Part shown: positions 1-12,562 of the stretch, piece by piece
How positions within the stretch are numbered: position 1 is the stretch's first letter
How the letters are laid out: the number at the start of each line of letters is the position of its first letter
Assembly (NCBI RefSeq): GCF_028554725.1
Contig: NC_071671.1
Location: 10,288,001-10,352,000 of the forward strand
DNA: 64,000 bases
Direction of reading: 5' to 3'
Source of the DNA: Zeugodacus cucurbitae
Taxonomy: Eukaryota; Arthropoda; Insecta; Diptera; Tephritidae
Program-made: the position numbers and the translations under genes
Notes under the pieces: model-generated
Database searches by the model: none
The model's input: the letters and a program-made list of their open reading frames with translations, nothing else
Told to the model about the DNA's origin: nothing

Positions 1-2039
1 CTACAAGAACGTTTGCCGCGATTGTGAATAAGAAACAATTCTTTCTTTTTGAATGCCCAGCCCATTCGCAGAGCCGGCAAAGCATTTTTTGAATCCTTCA
101 GGCATTAAACCTTTTATATATGTCTATTAAAAGCATAAGAGGCATCGTCGAAAGCACAAAATGGTTATCTTGAATAACTAATTATCGTAGGAGCCAGGTT
201 TGGTCTTCAGTAAAAATGATCCATATATAGCACATCAAGTTATATTGAATCACTAAAAAATTCTAAAGCAGGATCATACTTCACCAAACATATATTCACA
301 TATATCATATACTATACTTCGATATAATTTTTTTAAACGATTGCGACAGTATCATTATTTAATCAGCACATTCTCGACTCCCTGTCATCTTTGAATGGCC
401 AGTCCACGTTTTCAACAAAGGTTTCACTTAAGCGTGAAGGTCCACAAAAGTATTTCTCTTCCCACCAAATAGCCGAAATAACGATTTAAACTGAAACTAA
501 TGGTTTTCAAATCACACACAGCGGTTTTTTACAAATTTATGCTTAGATCGATACCGGATATGACCGCGACACATGCGGAAAGCTTAGTTATGGAAAATAA
601 TGCAAAGTAACACACCCTAGTATTTATGCATGTACCCATTTCCACCATTTCCGGCATGCTGAAGTGGTCGGCACAAATAATTTGCATATTTTTCGCCAAC
701 ATTTTCAGTTCCACTACGCTCGAGCGAAAATCTAAAAGTAATAATAATGGAATGAACAAATTCAAAATATGCCGGTAAAAGCGGCCAGAAGGCCTTGTGG
801 AAACATTAAAATAAAAGAAATAATAAAAAACTTTATAAATTTCCAACCAGTCGCTAAGTAAAATAGCAGTAAAATCGTACTGCCAGGCATGCATGCATGC
901 AGCATGGTATGGCATGGCGTGGCGTGCGGCAACAAACACGAGTGACCTCAATAATAGTGGAAATTTCCTGATCGCAATTTCGCTAGTCTCTAGGCACCGG
1001 CACACCACGTCGCTGCAGCATGTGTTTGCGATTGGGGCGGTGCATATGCAACGTAAATTCCACATGCAGCATGTGGCATGTCCTGTGGTTATGTGCTCTC
1101 CATGGCTCAACTCTTTCGCAGTCCTCTCTGCCCGTTTCACAACACACCATTTAAAGTGAACTTTTGCGAATGAAGCGAAATTGTAAATTATTTTAAAGTA
1201 CTGATGAGATAAGCATAAATTGTATTTGTGGTCGGGCGGCGTGAATAATGCATGAACACGTTTATTGCTTCACGAACATGTGTTGATGGTGACTTCACTT
1301 CACAATACAATTATATGCGCATATGAATGAGACTTCAATGTCGCTGCATAAATGAGGGATACAAATATATAGCTGGCTTAAAATATGTTGAGAAATAATT
1401 ATGTTAAAGCTGTATTAAGTCCAACAAGCATTTCAAGTCAATCAACGGAAACTTACATGCCACACGCAAACAAATTAATGCCTCACCACATAAACGCCTC
1501 CATGGCGTATACGCAACCGATTGCGCTGTGTCCTTTTGCAGCAATTACTATGTATGGTGAATCAATTAGCGAAATTTTTGCAAATTACTTGTAAGTTCAG
1601 CATAAAGAAACTTGCTGCAAATTTTCGAATTGAATGCTGATTGCTTGAAAGACGTCACTTTGACACAATTTTTGCGAAGGCAAAAGAGCGAAGCAAAATG
1701 AACGCAAAGTGCACAAATTTAAGAGTATAAATTTAATTTATGTAGCATCGATTGCAGTTACCATAAATTCTGGTGAAATCTTAACGAACAATGTAACGTA
1801 TTACTTTACCCTTCAATTTTATAAAAATATTAATTTTTTAACAATTATTTGAAAGATTAAAGTACCTCCGTAGAGTTTAGACTCAATGAGTAAACAATAT
1901 TTTGAACAGATATTAAATAATTAATAGCATTTGTATCTAGTATTGTGGTACTCACACCTTAGTGGTATAGTTTCGTTTTCATTTAGTCAATTAAGAGCAA
2001 CTCAGAACAAAAATGTAAAAAAAATTCACGATAATTTTT
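1..2039. other. AT-rich sequence upstream of the igloo exon
   Basis: No recognisable gene. A GCATGC/GGCATGGCGTGG run lies near 888-930. A 203-codon minus-strand open frame (529-1140) crosses it, but has no family resemblance and an odd Cys/His/Met-rich composition, so I treat it as chance. Confidence 0.5.
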
Positions 2040-3300
2040 TCACAACCCTGCTTAGTTTGACCCTCACTTGATTGCTAAGATATCTCACATATTAACCGAT
2101 ATATGCGGTATAAAACCCACCGGAAGTTTGATAATGCGAATATAAGGTATATGAAAGCTTGGGGAAGTTATGACCCGATATTAACCATTTTTGGTACAAA
2201 GACACATTATTAGAAGAAAAAGATTCCCTCTAAATTACTTAAAAATATTTGATAGATTTACCGATATTTTCGGTGAAAAAATACCCTAAGGCACTGAGTT
2301 CTTCATGTTTGATGTCCGTGGCATTGAAAAGTTATAGTTCGCTTTCGACAATTTTTCCACAAGTGATGCCACACTCAAATACAGCATTTGTCTAAAGTTT
2401 TATTCCGCTATCGTCATTGGTTCCTATTGTATATATTATAAAGTGAAGGAATCAGGAGGAATTCAAAAATCAGTTATATGAGAAGTAGGCGTGGTTATGA
2501 ACCGATTTTTATGTGCATCATTAGGATGTCAATAAGATATTATGTACCCAATTTTATTGAAATCGATCGGGTAGGTATGGGTTTTGACCCATAAGTGACG
2601 TCCATTTTCCATTTTGAAAAAAAAAAAATAGTGCAGCTTCTTTCTACCATTTCTTCCGTGAATAATTTTTCTGACGTTTTTCATTAATGAGTAAACTCAC
2701 TCTTATTAATTTTCAACATAACCTTTGAATGCGATGTGGTCGTGGTTATAATCCGATTTCCTCCATTTTTAGACTGTTTATGGTAGTACCTGAAGGAAAC
2801 GACCCTAGAGAGTTTATCTTTATTAGTTTACGATATACAATTAAACTTCCCTGACTCGAATAGCCATAATCCACAAAAAAGCTTCGAGTTAGAAGACTTC
2901 CGAGTTACGGAAGCCATATTTTATGAAATTAGACTCCCATTGCCAATTCAAGATTTCTAGTTATGGAAAAAACTTAATGAGGGCCACGCTCACTTTCCCA
3001 GATAAAATTATGTTCAAATATGTCTCTTCCTAGTTAGATCCTTTATGCCAAATTTTACTTTTATAACTTTATTTATGGCTTAGTTATGACACTTTATATG
3101 TTTTTGGTTTTCGCCATTTTGTGGGCGTGGCAATGGTCCGATTTCGCATCCCTCCCACAATCTCACGGGGAAAGTGTACCAAGTTACGTCAAGATATCTT
3201 AATTTTTACTCAACAGACAGACATCCGGATTTCAACTCGTCTCGTCATCCTGATAGGTTAAGTCTGTTTAGTATGATACCGATTTTGTAAAAATTTCAAA
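2040..3300 (+). repeat. DINE/Helentron-like repeat copy, family A
   Basis: This copy shares blocks with six other places in the window: a CACATATTAACCGATATATG-type stretch, TATAAAACCCACCGGAAG, a GACCCATAAGTG block, and a GGCGTGGTTATAATCCGATTTC block. It has no coding capacity. Its internal order matches the copies near 24.2 and 33.8 kb. Both ends are worn. Confidence 0.6.
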
Positions 3301-3349
3301 TGCAGGGCCAGTGATATAACATCCGTGATCATATTTCTTTAGTCTGGGA

Positions 3350-3610
3350 CCAAACCGGCACACCGTTGTCCTTTTCTGGTCTGACAGTGTATCAATGGAC
3401 TTACGCGAGTTTGGCGTTGTTGTTGTTGTTTAACCACTTGCACCTGTTCGCTTGGGAGATCCTTTTGGCCCAGAGAGGAACACAAGAGGTCTGCTGAACT
3501 AGGCTAGGAATCCTGATGGCGAGGTGGTAATTAATTTGCTCCTCTACTGTCGGTTCGCAAGACTGAGTTTGAAACATCTCGATACTCATACCTTTGGTAC
3601 CTAATCGTTT
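3350..3610 (-). repeat. Short repeat with GTT-triplet run, possible non-LTR 3' end
   Basis: A GTTGTTGTTGTTG run at about 3417-3430 is followed by moderately GC-rich sequence unlike the surroundings. On the minus strand this would be an (AAC)n tail, the kind of end seen on the Jockey-like copies in this window. No protein remnant is readable, so the call is weak. Confidence 0.3.
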
Positions 3611-3619
3611 GGTATAGAT

Positions 3620-6600
3620 GGCTAATCATCTCAGAAAATTTTGGATAGGTTCAATCAGCTTTGACAATATATAATAGTCTTCTATGATATAAGTTTATGT
3701 ATGTATATGTCTTTTTGACACGTGACCTAAGTGGTGACAATATATACTTTTTTTCAATGAATGAAAGAAATATGAATTGGCTTAGCTTTCATTATGAGGA
3801 TTTTTTAAACGCAAAACGGTCGAACAATTTTAACACCTGCTTAATGCCATCGACAAACATGTAGTACATATTGTTGTATGCTACAGAAACCAAATGTGTG
3901 TCACCGGTATTATGAAATTATAATTGTGTGGTGTTGTAAAATGTACTACAATTGGATGCATTGAACATATCGAAATCTTTAGGCTCTTTTGCCGCAATCA
4001 TATATTTTCTGACATTTTGAAAACTACAAAAATATTAAATTCAAAATAAACCAATTCTGTTACAAAAAAAAACGGAATTGGAAGAAGTTAAGAAAAAATC
4101 GTTTGGGAACTAATAAAAATAATGAAAACAATATTTTAAGATTGCTTGTAGTTATAATTAAGTCGGGATCCCTTTCTTTTGCTTTTTTATTTTAACTATA
4201 TTTTATTTCCATTTATTTGCATGAACTGATAAAATTCAAACTCATAATATACTACATGTGTGTCACTAAGTTGGTACATGGTTACTTGAGATTTTTTTGT
4301 AGTACACATTGTAGTACGGAAACCATATGTCTTTTTATGGCATAATAATGTTAACTGTCAAATACAAAATATAATCTTTAAATTATATTAAGATGTTGTT
4401 AGATTATCATAATAAATCAAATAAAAATTGTGAAATACTATGGTTATTCGAAAACCATATATCAATTTATCTTAAAATGATTTTCAATTAGAATCAAGAG
4501 CATGATTGGATTATATCACCTGTTCAAATTATATGCAAACATTCAATTTGTACTATTTTTTGTTACTTTATTACCATCTCAACTTAGTAATCAATTAGAA
4601 ATAGATCCAATCTATCAGAAAAGGAATTCAAGTCGTTTTGAACTTACTCAAAGGAGTACCATAACAACTGTTTGCTTCACTAACTGGAGCTCTAACACGC
4701 CGTGCCATTCTGACACCAATTCAAACGGAATAATTTCGCTTTTGCAGTTACACTTCAATGACTCGCAGCGCTAAAGGCAAACGCGGCGCTCGCGTTTTCA
4801 ACGCCACTCTGACAATCAGTCTAATTGTTGCTTTTTCTTCTTCACACAAAGCACGCTTCAATTTGCATGAGAATTTTCGCCGAAAAAGGAAATGCACAAA
4901 AAAATCCGATAAAGTGAAAGTGAAAATGTAGTTGCTGCTCTCAACTTAGCTGTGATATAACAAATGCGTCGAATTTATTTTCCAGGAGGTTTTGTATTTA
5001 CACTCGCTGGAATGTAAAAATAATATTCTTATATTCATATATGTATGTATGCATGCCGTTACGCTTTTTGGCGAAAATCAACTTTAGTGCGGCATAAATA
5101 TCAGCCATTTGCGCTGACACTGCGCTTTATAGCTGTTTCTCATGCGCACTTCAGCGGAGTCAAACAGAGCTTTGTATAGCCAGTAGGAAAATACTGAGGT
5201 ACTTAAGCAAAAGGGGATTACTTTAATAACTAAATGGCAAGGGTGTCCTCTCAACCCAAATTTTAAAAAGGTACTTATATATATAAAAGGAATCCATTAT
5301 TGATAGAACCGGTTCTTAGATATATTCAGTTCTTAGAATATTTAAATGTTAAGAGAGAGAGAGATGGAGATAGCTCTCAGCAAACACATTTTCCTAAACT
5401 CTGATTGTTATATTAGAGTAATTTTCAGATTATATTCTATATTTTCTCTAAATTTATCTTGAAATTTGCATTGTAGGCTGGCCAGGAAAATCAAATGAAA
5501 CGATAATTAACACTTCTTTTATTGGAGCATTATTTCCCGTTCCGTTTGAGTGCTCTGTGTTTTACTCTTGTTTTCGAAATGTTAAAAATTAGAGATCATA
5601 CAGATTGGTTATCTAACATTTCTGTAATCTACAACTAATCCTCATTTCTACTGTGATGAAAGCACGGAGTGCGGTCGAGTTGCAGTACTAACTCTCAAAC
5701 GGTAATGTTCTGCACTAGTGTCGAACTCACTCGATTTCCTGCAGGGTCTAAAGGCACAACAATAAAAAATGTAAGGATGTTTGGTAGAAAAATAAAAGCG
5801 AATGAAAAATTATGTAATTATTTCATGGCATCTAAATAATAATGAGCCCTTTATTAAAAGCGCAATAAAGCGGAAATTGCTTGTTATGAATTAATTATGC
5901 ATGAAAAGCATTTGAGGACCACAAGCATTTTTTATGAGACAGAGAAAAATATACAGAATTATAAATATGTATAAAGGAAAATAGAGAAAGACTAATCTAA
6001 ATTTCAAAGCACAGCAAGCACTAACACTGAAGACCAACAACACAACCAACAACCTTGAGCAGTTAAAGAGAAACGACAAGAATTAGATTGATTTCGCGAA
6101 AATGAGACTGTAATTCCAACCGACGTCAACAACAATCAACTAGCTCATTTAATACAATTCATTTTGTGCTTTACAACTCCGCTCTCCACTGCTTCAACTA
6201 TTGTCTGATGTCGAATCAGTATCCCGGTTACATCGCACCTTAGCTTCAATTAAGTATATACCCCGCAAATCCTTGGCATCCACAACAGCTGTGAGCTGTG
6301 ACACACTACACGATATCACAGCTGGCGCAGTTCGCGGCTCGTTGGCGAAATATTTGCTGCAACTGCTGACGTTTCTCTCGTGCCGTTTTTGCCATCAGGT
6401 GAACATAACTGTATTCAATTTAAAATCTGCCAAGCTGTCAGCCTCAATGTCACATGAGCTTAGCAAATAACTAAATGCGAAAATAAATTGTTACAGATTT
6501 GTTTGTGGATATTTATTTATTTGTATATATTATATGCATATATTCCTAGATGGATACTTATGTGAATCAAGACAAAGAATGCAGCTAACTGCATTTTCTT

Positions 6601-6640
6601 TGAGAACCAGGTGATGTATAGAACGATATGAAAGATGTGA
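3620..6640. other. Non-coding stretch, nothing recognised
   Basis: AT-rich sequence with short simple repeats, for example (GA)n near 5352. The small open frames (4502-4774, 6201-6470) show no family features. Confidence 0.4.
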
Positions 6641-6689
6641 CGGTCCAGTAGAAAACTATTCTGACTATTTCATAAGATGATCTTTCCAA

Positions 6690-7525
6690 CGGCGAGTACT
6701 GCATAGCACATTTTCAATGCTAGAGTGCTCTCATCCGTTCGGACAACATAACCTAACCACCATAGCCGTTGTCTGTTTATTCGCTGAACTATATCATTGT
6801 AGTCATATACAGCTCATCTCGAAAACTCTTAGTGTCTCATCGGTTGTTGACATCGTCCTTACTTCTGCACCATAAAGCAGTACAGGAATAATGAACGCCT
6901 TGTAGAGTTTTAGTTCGTCGAGGAGGAGAGTTCGCGAATGCGTTGACTGTTTGTTTGATGACAGGAGATATATAGTCTTGTTCTCATTTTCATCACCAGA
7001 CCCATTCGCTTCATATCCAATGATATCAATGCGTATGCCAGTAGCTGTACACTCTTATAGAAGATAGTACCTTCACTATTTAGCTCTGCAGTTCATATTA
7101 TTTATTATTTTAGTAATAGATTGAAAAAGTCGCACGATAGTGAGTCACCCTGTCGAAAGCCCCGTTGATATCGAACGGCTCGGAGAGGTCCTTCCCGATT
7201 CTGACGGAGCCCCAACTTCCACGGTAATAGGCACAGAATGTGGGGTCTCCCTTTTGTGGAATGAGAGCACATTGCGATTGTAAACGTCGGGCATGCTTTC
7301 GTCCGACCATATTCTGCAAAAAATCTGATACATTCACCTTATAAGTTCTTCGCCGCAGTATTTGAAAAGCGCGCCCGGTAATACATCGGCTCCGCTGCTT
7401 TGTTGATCTTCAGGTGGGTAATTGCTATTCGAATCTATGTACATATATTCATAGTCAGGCACTGGTTCCATCGTCATCGATTGGGGAATCGGGTTCGTCA
7501 TCTCCCGGTATCGCACTTTGTACAT
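6690..7525 (-). mobile_element. Degenerate RTE-like non-LTR retrotransposon (reverse transcriptase remnant)
   Basis: Read on the minus strand in shifting frames, it shows ALFKYCGEELIR, then pieces of the KKGDPT..YRG region and a GFRQGDSLSC block. These belong to an endonuclease/reverse-transcriptase polyprotein. The DNA from about 6700 to 7010 matches the C-terminal part of the better copy at 13933-14722 (the stretch around VQRIKRQRL..WLGHVVRMD). Frameshifts and stops make it inactive. It abuts a mariner remnant at 7540. Confidence 0.7.
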
Positions 7526-7539
7526 TTGATACCATAAAA

Positions 7540-7830
7540 TTTTAAAATATATTATATTTCCGACAATTTGTGGATTCCCTGCCGAAGAAGTGACAAGAAT
7601 GGATCAAGTCACTTTTTAATACACTATTCTGATGTGAGCGATTTCCAGTGAGGGCATTCTCTGTCGATCGGAACAAATAGTAGTCAGCAGGACCAAGTTC
7701 TGGGGTATAAGGCGGGTGAGGCAAAACTTCCCAGCTGCTGTTTTCCAAATATTTTTAACCGGTCTTGCAACATGAGGCCGAGCGTTGTCATAATGGAAAG
7801 TCATTGGTTCTTTCATAAAATGTCATAATC
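7540..7830 (-). pseudogene. mariner transposase remnant (3' part)
   Basis: Two overlapping minus-strand frames together give the end of a mariner catalytic domain: HYDNARPHVARPVKN, then SSWEVLPHPPYTPELGPADY. The second aspartate lies in HYDNARPH. In the PADYYLF block the third catalytic aspartate of the D,D34D triad is kept. A frameshift near 7745 separates them and the N-terminal two thirds are missing. Confidence 0.8.
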
Positions 7831-8754
7831 TCTATTTCTATCTGCCCTACTTTGATGGATTGATATGCCTCCTGTTAGAAATATAATTGATTTCAAAACT
7901 TCTCTAACTTCTTGTTGATTAATTTTAGTTTAAATATAATTTAAGCAAACTTAATTTGTCATCCAATCCATTTAAAATGTTTAATTGACGCTGAAAAACG
8001 AGCCAGTAAAAATGACAATGACGAAGCAGAACAACAAATGGCGTCACCATGAAACTTTCATTAGTCCATCAATTACTTCTTAACCCAATTTCATAAATGG
8101 ATTCTTTTGTTCGTCCGCAAATCAATAGAAATTCAATTAAAAATGCACAACAGCCAACAAACAATTGAAAATCATATGTACGAATAGAAAACAAAGTGGC
8201 AGCTAGTAGCGCGAGAACGGAAGGGGTTAGTAGTGAGCTGAATTATTGAAAACACTAAACAAGCATTGAGCGAAAAAAAAAACGAAATAAGAGAAAGGAG
8301 AGAGGTAAATTTATTGTAGCAATGAAAGTGGAACGGAACTAAGCCACAAAAAGTATACAAAAAACGTGAAATAAAAGAAAAGAAAATAAAGTAATAATAA
8401 AATAGACAGGCTTTAAGTCAGGCGCCACAACAGTGTGCTAAACAATGCTTGAATGTGTGTGGATGGCGTGGTGGACAAATTGAATAAAACACATGAGAAT
8501 TCGGTGGGAGAATGGATAAGCGATTGAGCTGAGGTGATAAATGCAGACAACAATGACAGAAAAGGGACAGAAAGGGGTCCCAAATTAAGCATTATATAAA
8601 GGTGGTAGGTGGCATAAGAATTGAGTTGCACAAAAGGGTAATATAGAATTAGTGGCATAGAAAGGTATATTGCCATTACAAATTCCTCTCTTCATTTAAC
8701 CTTAAATAATTTTGACTTTTTCTTAACATTCTTTCATTTTTTTTGTATTTGCAG
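7831..8754. other. Non-coding sequence before the igloo exon
   Basis: AT/GA-rich intron sequence. A long polypyrimidine tract leads into the acceptor at 8753-8754. Nothing else recognised. Confidence 0.4.
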
Positions 8755-8976
8755 CCAAAGCCGCCACTAAAATCCAAGCCGTTTTTCGAGGACACAAAGT
8801 AAGAAACACCATGAAGAAGAGCGAAACTAAATCCACCCCCACCGCTAGCGCCAACGCTGCGTCTTCTAACAAAAATGATCATAGCAAAACCGTTGCTGCG
8901 TCGGCGGCAGCTGCAGCCGCAGCGGCGGAGCCAACCAAAGCTGAATTAGAGGCTGAATTCGATCCCAATGACAAAG
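8755..8976 (+). CDS. igl: igloo (neuromodulin-like IQ protein), internal coding exon with IQ motif 1
   Basis: This is an internal exon of a calmodulin-binding protein of the GAP-43/neurogranin type, thought to act at the neuronal membrane by holding apo-calmodulin. A polypyrimidine tract and AG (ending 8754) precede it. Its first two bases complete a codon from an upstream exon outside the window. The frame then reads an IQ motif, AATKIQAVFRGHKVR, a Ser/Thr/Asn-rich linker, an alanine run of eight or more residues written with mixed GCN codons, and an acidic end, EAEFDPNDK. The donor GGTAAGT follows base 8976 and leaves phase 1. The next exon at 55600 joins in frame. The open frame continues 12 codons past the donor and looks like intron read-through. 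An ATG at 8811 lies inside the exon and is not a likely start. The order of motifs and the sequence match fly igloo as I recall it. Confidence 0.9.
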
Positions 8977-8979
8977 GTA

Positions 8980-9970
8980 AGTGCCGTTGTAATTTTCACA
9001 AAAATCAAAAAAATTGAGTAATACTAAAAGAAGTTGAAGCATGTTTTGGTATGTAACGTGTAATGGGAGAAGCATGGTGAAAGTTGTGAGACAGCTAAGT
9101 AATAGCATTCGCATGCGGCAGGCCGGGGCGTTTCGTCTTTCTTAGGTTTCTTTTATGATGCCATGGCAATTTAGTTGGGTTGCAATTTGACCATAATGGC
9201 AAAAGTTTAATCAATGGACTAATTTTGTAGAAGAAATATTATAGTAGAGGACAGTAAGCTTAAAAAAGGTATAGCCAATTAGAAAAGGTGGCGAAAATTT
9301 AAAAATATAATGTCGATAAATAGTAATAAAAGTCTAACAAAAGCCATAAAAATTGAATATTTGAAGCATCTGGGTTTTTAGCTTATATCGAAATATATAG
9401 TTTTTCATAAAATTAAGACTTTTTAACTGATTTATATTGAAAATATCACATGGTGTTTTCAGAATATTTTGTGAATCATCACAATCGGTTCACAGACGAG
9501 ACACTACTTCCTCCAGATCATCTCGCTTAATTCGTTTCACTCAGCTCTTTGTATTCTGAGCGCTACTGTGGTCCAGTGTTGGGGACTCAACTGTCAAACT
9601 CGCCATAAGAATGTTTAGGAAAGAATTGACAAAAGTCATATAGAAATTCATTTATCTAAAGTTTTGGAGTATTTCAAGCAAGTGAAGCAGAGTTGCCACT
9701 ACACCAAGTGTGATACTTGTATTCCTATTTTTATTATGGAGAAGTGCTTGAAGTAACGTAGAGCAAAATGACCTTCCACAGAGACAGGTACTGAGGGATC
9801 TTTTGTAGAAATTAATCCAAAACACATTGATAATTTACTACATTTGGGATACAAACTAAGAGTTGAGATTGAATAAACTTCATCATAATAGAAACCAAGA
9901 TCTCGAACCGAAAATGTAACCGCATTGTGTTAGTCAGTTTTGTTCTAAAAGCAGTATTCGAAACTTTGTA
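8980..9970. other. Intron sequence, nothing recognised
   Basis: Short open frames are read-through or chance. No repeat with clear relatives in the window was seen. Confidence 0.35.
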
Positions 9971-9973
9971 TTA

Positions 9974-10255
9974 GCCTTTCGCACAGCCAAATTAATCGAT
10001 CAATTAAAATTTTAATTGAGAAACCAGTTTTTGCCTTCGCACTGCCGGCTACTCGAAAATCGATCAGCTGTTAAGCATTTTTTTTTTGCTTTTCATAAGA
10101 AGTTGTTAAGTTTCATCAGCTGATAGGTATTTTATTATTTATATCCAGCAGCGGCATCTACCGTCGAGCAGCGGGAACAACAACACGCAGTCAAATAATC
10201 ACTTTAATCGAACAAAGGCCGGTTAATTGATCAATTAGATCCTGTGCGAAATGGC
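9974..10255. mobile_element. MITE with TA-flanked terminal inverted repeats
   Basis: The left end GCCTTTCGCACAG (from 9974) and the inverted right end GCCATTTCGCACAG (ending at 10255) match except for one base gap. Both are flanked by TA (9972-9973 and 10256-10257), as in Tc1/mariner-type insertions. Further in, ATTAATCGATCAATTAA and its partner TTAATTGATCAATTA extend the symmetry. The element is about 282 bp with no open frame, so it would depend on a transposase from elsewhere. Confidence 0.7.
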
Positions 10256-10259
10256 TATA

Positions 10260-12520
10260 AAGCACACAACACCTTCGAGTTAATTGAGAATTTCGAAAAA
10301 CCTAAAATTTATTTTATTTGTTATTAACTGTAACATCTGGCAACCCTAAACTAGTTTTTCTTCAATAGCAAAAGCTACATTGAAACATAGTTAAAACAAA
10401 ATATACTTCATTTTAATTTATGGGTAATTTTTAGATGGAATTTCTCATATTCTAGAGCTAACAGGAAAAGCAGAAATAACAATTTTATTCAACAGAAAGA
10501 CCACAGCAAAAGCTTTTTATGAAATGTCAATGTTTAGCTCTTGAAATTAGTGTGAAATTAGTGAAGGCTAAGACAGCTCTCCTCTGTAGACTTTTTTCAG
10601 AAATTACTCACATGACAAACATTACCTGCATGCTTACTTTTAATAATTTTATCCCTAGAATTCTGGCAACACTTTTAATTATCTTGTACGTAAAAACCGC
10701 AGGCAACGCCTGTTTACTATATTTCTATTGTCTCAGTTTTCTTTGTTTACAGATGTTGTAACCTGTTGAGTAGGGTTGTTGGATATCCATACATATGTAT
10801 GTATGAAATTGAATATTCAAATTATTAATTTCTCAACTTCACTTGGTGTTCATTTTGCACCCAATGCTATACAACTATAAACAAAATTCTAAGCAAGTTC
10901 GCAGAAAATTCGAGGATTTGTGTTGGGTGGCCATAAAATGAGTGGATTAGTTAACAATACTGACATCTCAAAGATATCTCATTCACATGGAATTATTTTC
11001 ATTCCCGAATATAGTAAAAAAATTAATATGCAATATTATTGTGCGTTATTCGATAGCTTGGACGTCAACATCAAAGTTGGGCCAAAATGTTAGACAAAAG
11101 ATTTTATAAAATATAATATATGAATTTTTGTAGATTGAAAAGTTCGCATTTCACTCAAGAGACATACATTTTTTTTTGTTGACAAATCGAATTATTTGAA
11201 TATTAAACATAATTGAAATCGATAGAACTTTTAAACTTTTATAAATGCTCATCGCTCATTTTCTTGAATAGTGTCACAACTCAAAAAAGTAGATTTTTCA
11301 GGAGAGCGATTTAAAGTTTTCAATTGTCTCTTATTTAGCAAATATAGAAAAATGCCAACAGTTTATTGACAAATCTAGTGGCCAGTAATATATTAAATAC
11401 AATGTTGAGCATAAATGGACCAAATAGAGTGTACTAATGCTTTGGTTGATCGAAAAGACGAAAGTGGGCGAACGCACCAAAGCCATTATAGGCCTTAGTC
11501 ACGGCGATTTCTTTCAAGGAACCATTCTCTCGATTATAAAATATATTATATGTCCTTTGACCAGATCGAACATAAAGAAATACGAATTCATAATAATTTG
11601 CATTAGTTTCTAACGCGTATTTTTCGTTCATTCGTATCCATAACAGTGTCTTCCAAAGTTTGTCTTCGGTACTCATATAGCCTGCCCAAAAAATGTATCC
11701 ATATTTTATTTTAAAATACCAAGGTTAATGATGCAATCTACGCTTATCTCTCCAATCAATGATCTTTGAAATTTACACACATGTCTTTTGGAGATTACAT
11801 CTCACAACACTGTGGAATCAATTGTAGTGAGACATATGTATATGGTGATATGAAATCCTAAAAAATATAACGATTAATACTCGATTCCTTTTCATATACC
11901 TTAAGATTTTAATAGCATGGCATGAACCAATCATGGCAAATGTTGTTTTCAAATATAGGGGATGTATGTATCTCACACTTTTACTGCAGAAAGTATTGCT
12001 TGAAAAACGCAATATATGTCTTAACAATCTACACATCTCCATATATACTAGTTTCATATATATATGTACATATGTAACTTCTATACACTGCCATACAAAC
12101 AAGGAAGTTTGCCTTCAATCAAGTTTAATTATCCTTGAAAATTGCATTGAGAATTAACTGTGTTAACAATTTCGCTTGGTTGCTGCCGTCAATTTCAAAC
12201 CCCAAACGCTAGCAGCGATTTGTGGGTTGCGTATACGCCATAGCGCACTCAAGCGTCAGCATTAGCCTTTGTGTGCGCACAACAATGACTTAGCTCATAA
12301 AGCAATATTGCGAAACACAAACATACTCACATATAGAAGATAGCTGTTGCATAGGCAACACCTTCATTGGCACTCTACTCTACATTGAGCATAAAAGCTT
12401 TTCGCTATCTCTGGAAAAAATGCCAAAAAAATTTCAATTCATTGTTTGACACTTGTCAGAAGTAAAAATTAAAATTTGAAAGAGCCAAAACAAATTGCAA
12501 TTAAGCAAAATATTAATTTT
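10260..12520. other. Intron sequence upstream of Hsp10
   Basis: Mostly AT-rich with no recognised repeat. The minus-strand frame at 11434-11676 is described separately. The last part before 12520 should hold the Hsp10 promoter and leader; I saw no convincing heat-shock element array (inverted nGAAn repeats). Confidence 0.4.
11434..11676 (-). CDS. Unrecognised open reading frame, 80 codons
   Basis: I do not recognise this. The frame stays open about 16 codons further upstream of the ATG (to a stop near 11725) and shows a balanced, protein-like composition rich in aromatic residues, such as EFVFLYVRSGQRTYNIFY. There is no signal peptide, membrane segment or known motif. A CAG sits just upstream of the ATG on the minus strand, so it could be an exon end. 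It could equally be a fossil exon of a transposon or chance. No repeat copy of it was noticed in the window. Confidence 0.25.
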   Translation of the reverse strand: MSTEDKLWKTLLWIRMNEKYALETNANYYEFVFLYVRSGQRTYNIFYNRENGSLKEIAVTKAYNGFGAFAHFRLFDQPKH

Positions 12521-12562
12521 CGTTGAAATTACGCACGAGTACACGCACACACACCGCATTCA

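Noticed and set aside
529..1140. A 203-codon minus-strand open frame
   Set aside because: Crosses a GCATGC-type simple repeat, has no recognisable domain, and contains many Cys/His/Met residues; most likely chance.
8811..9017. A 68-codon gene starting at ATG 8811
   Set aside because: It is the inside of an igloo exon read through the donor site; the IQ motif upstream of the ATG and the phase match to 55600 favour the exon.
12380..12520. Heat-shock elements upstream of Hsp10
   Set aside because: Only scattered GAA/TTC triplets, without the regular inverted spacing needed.
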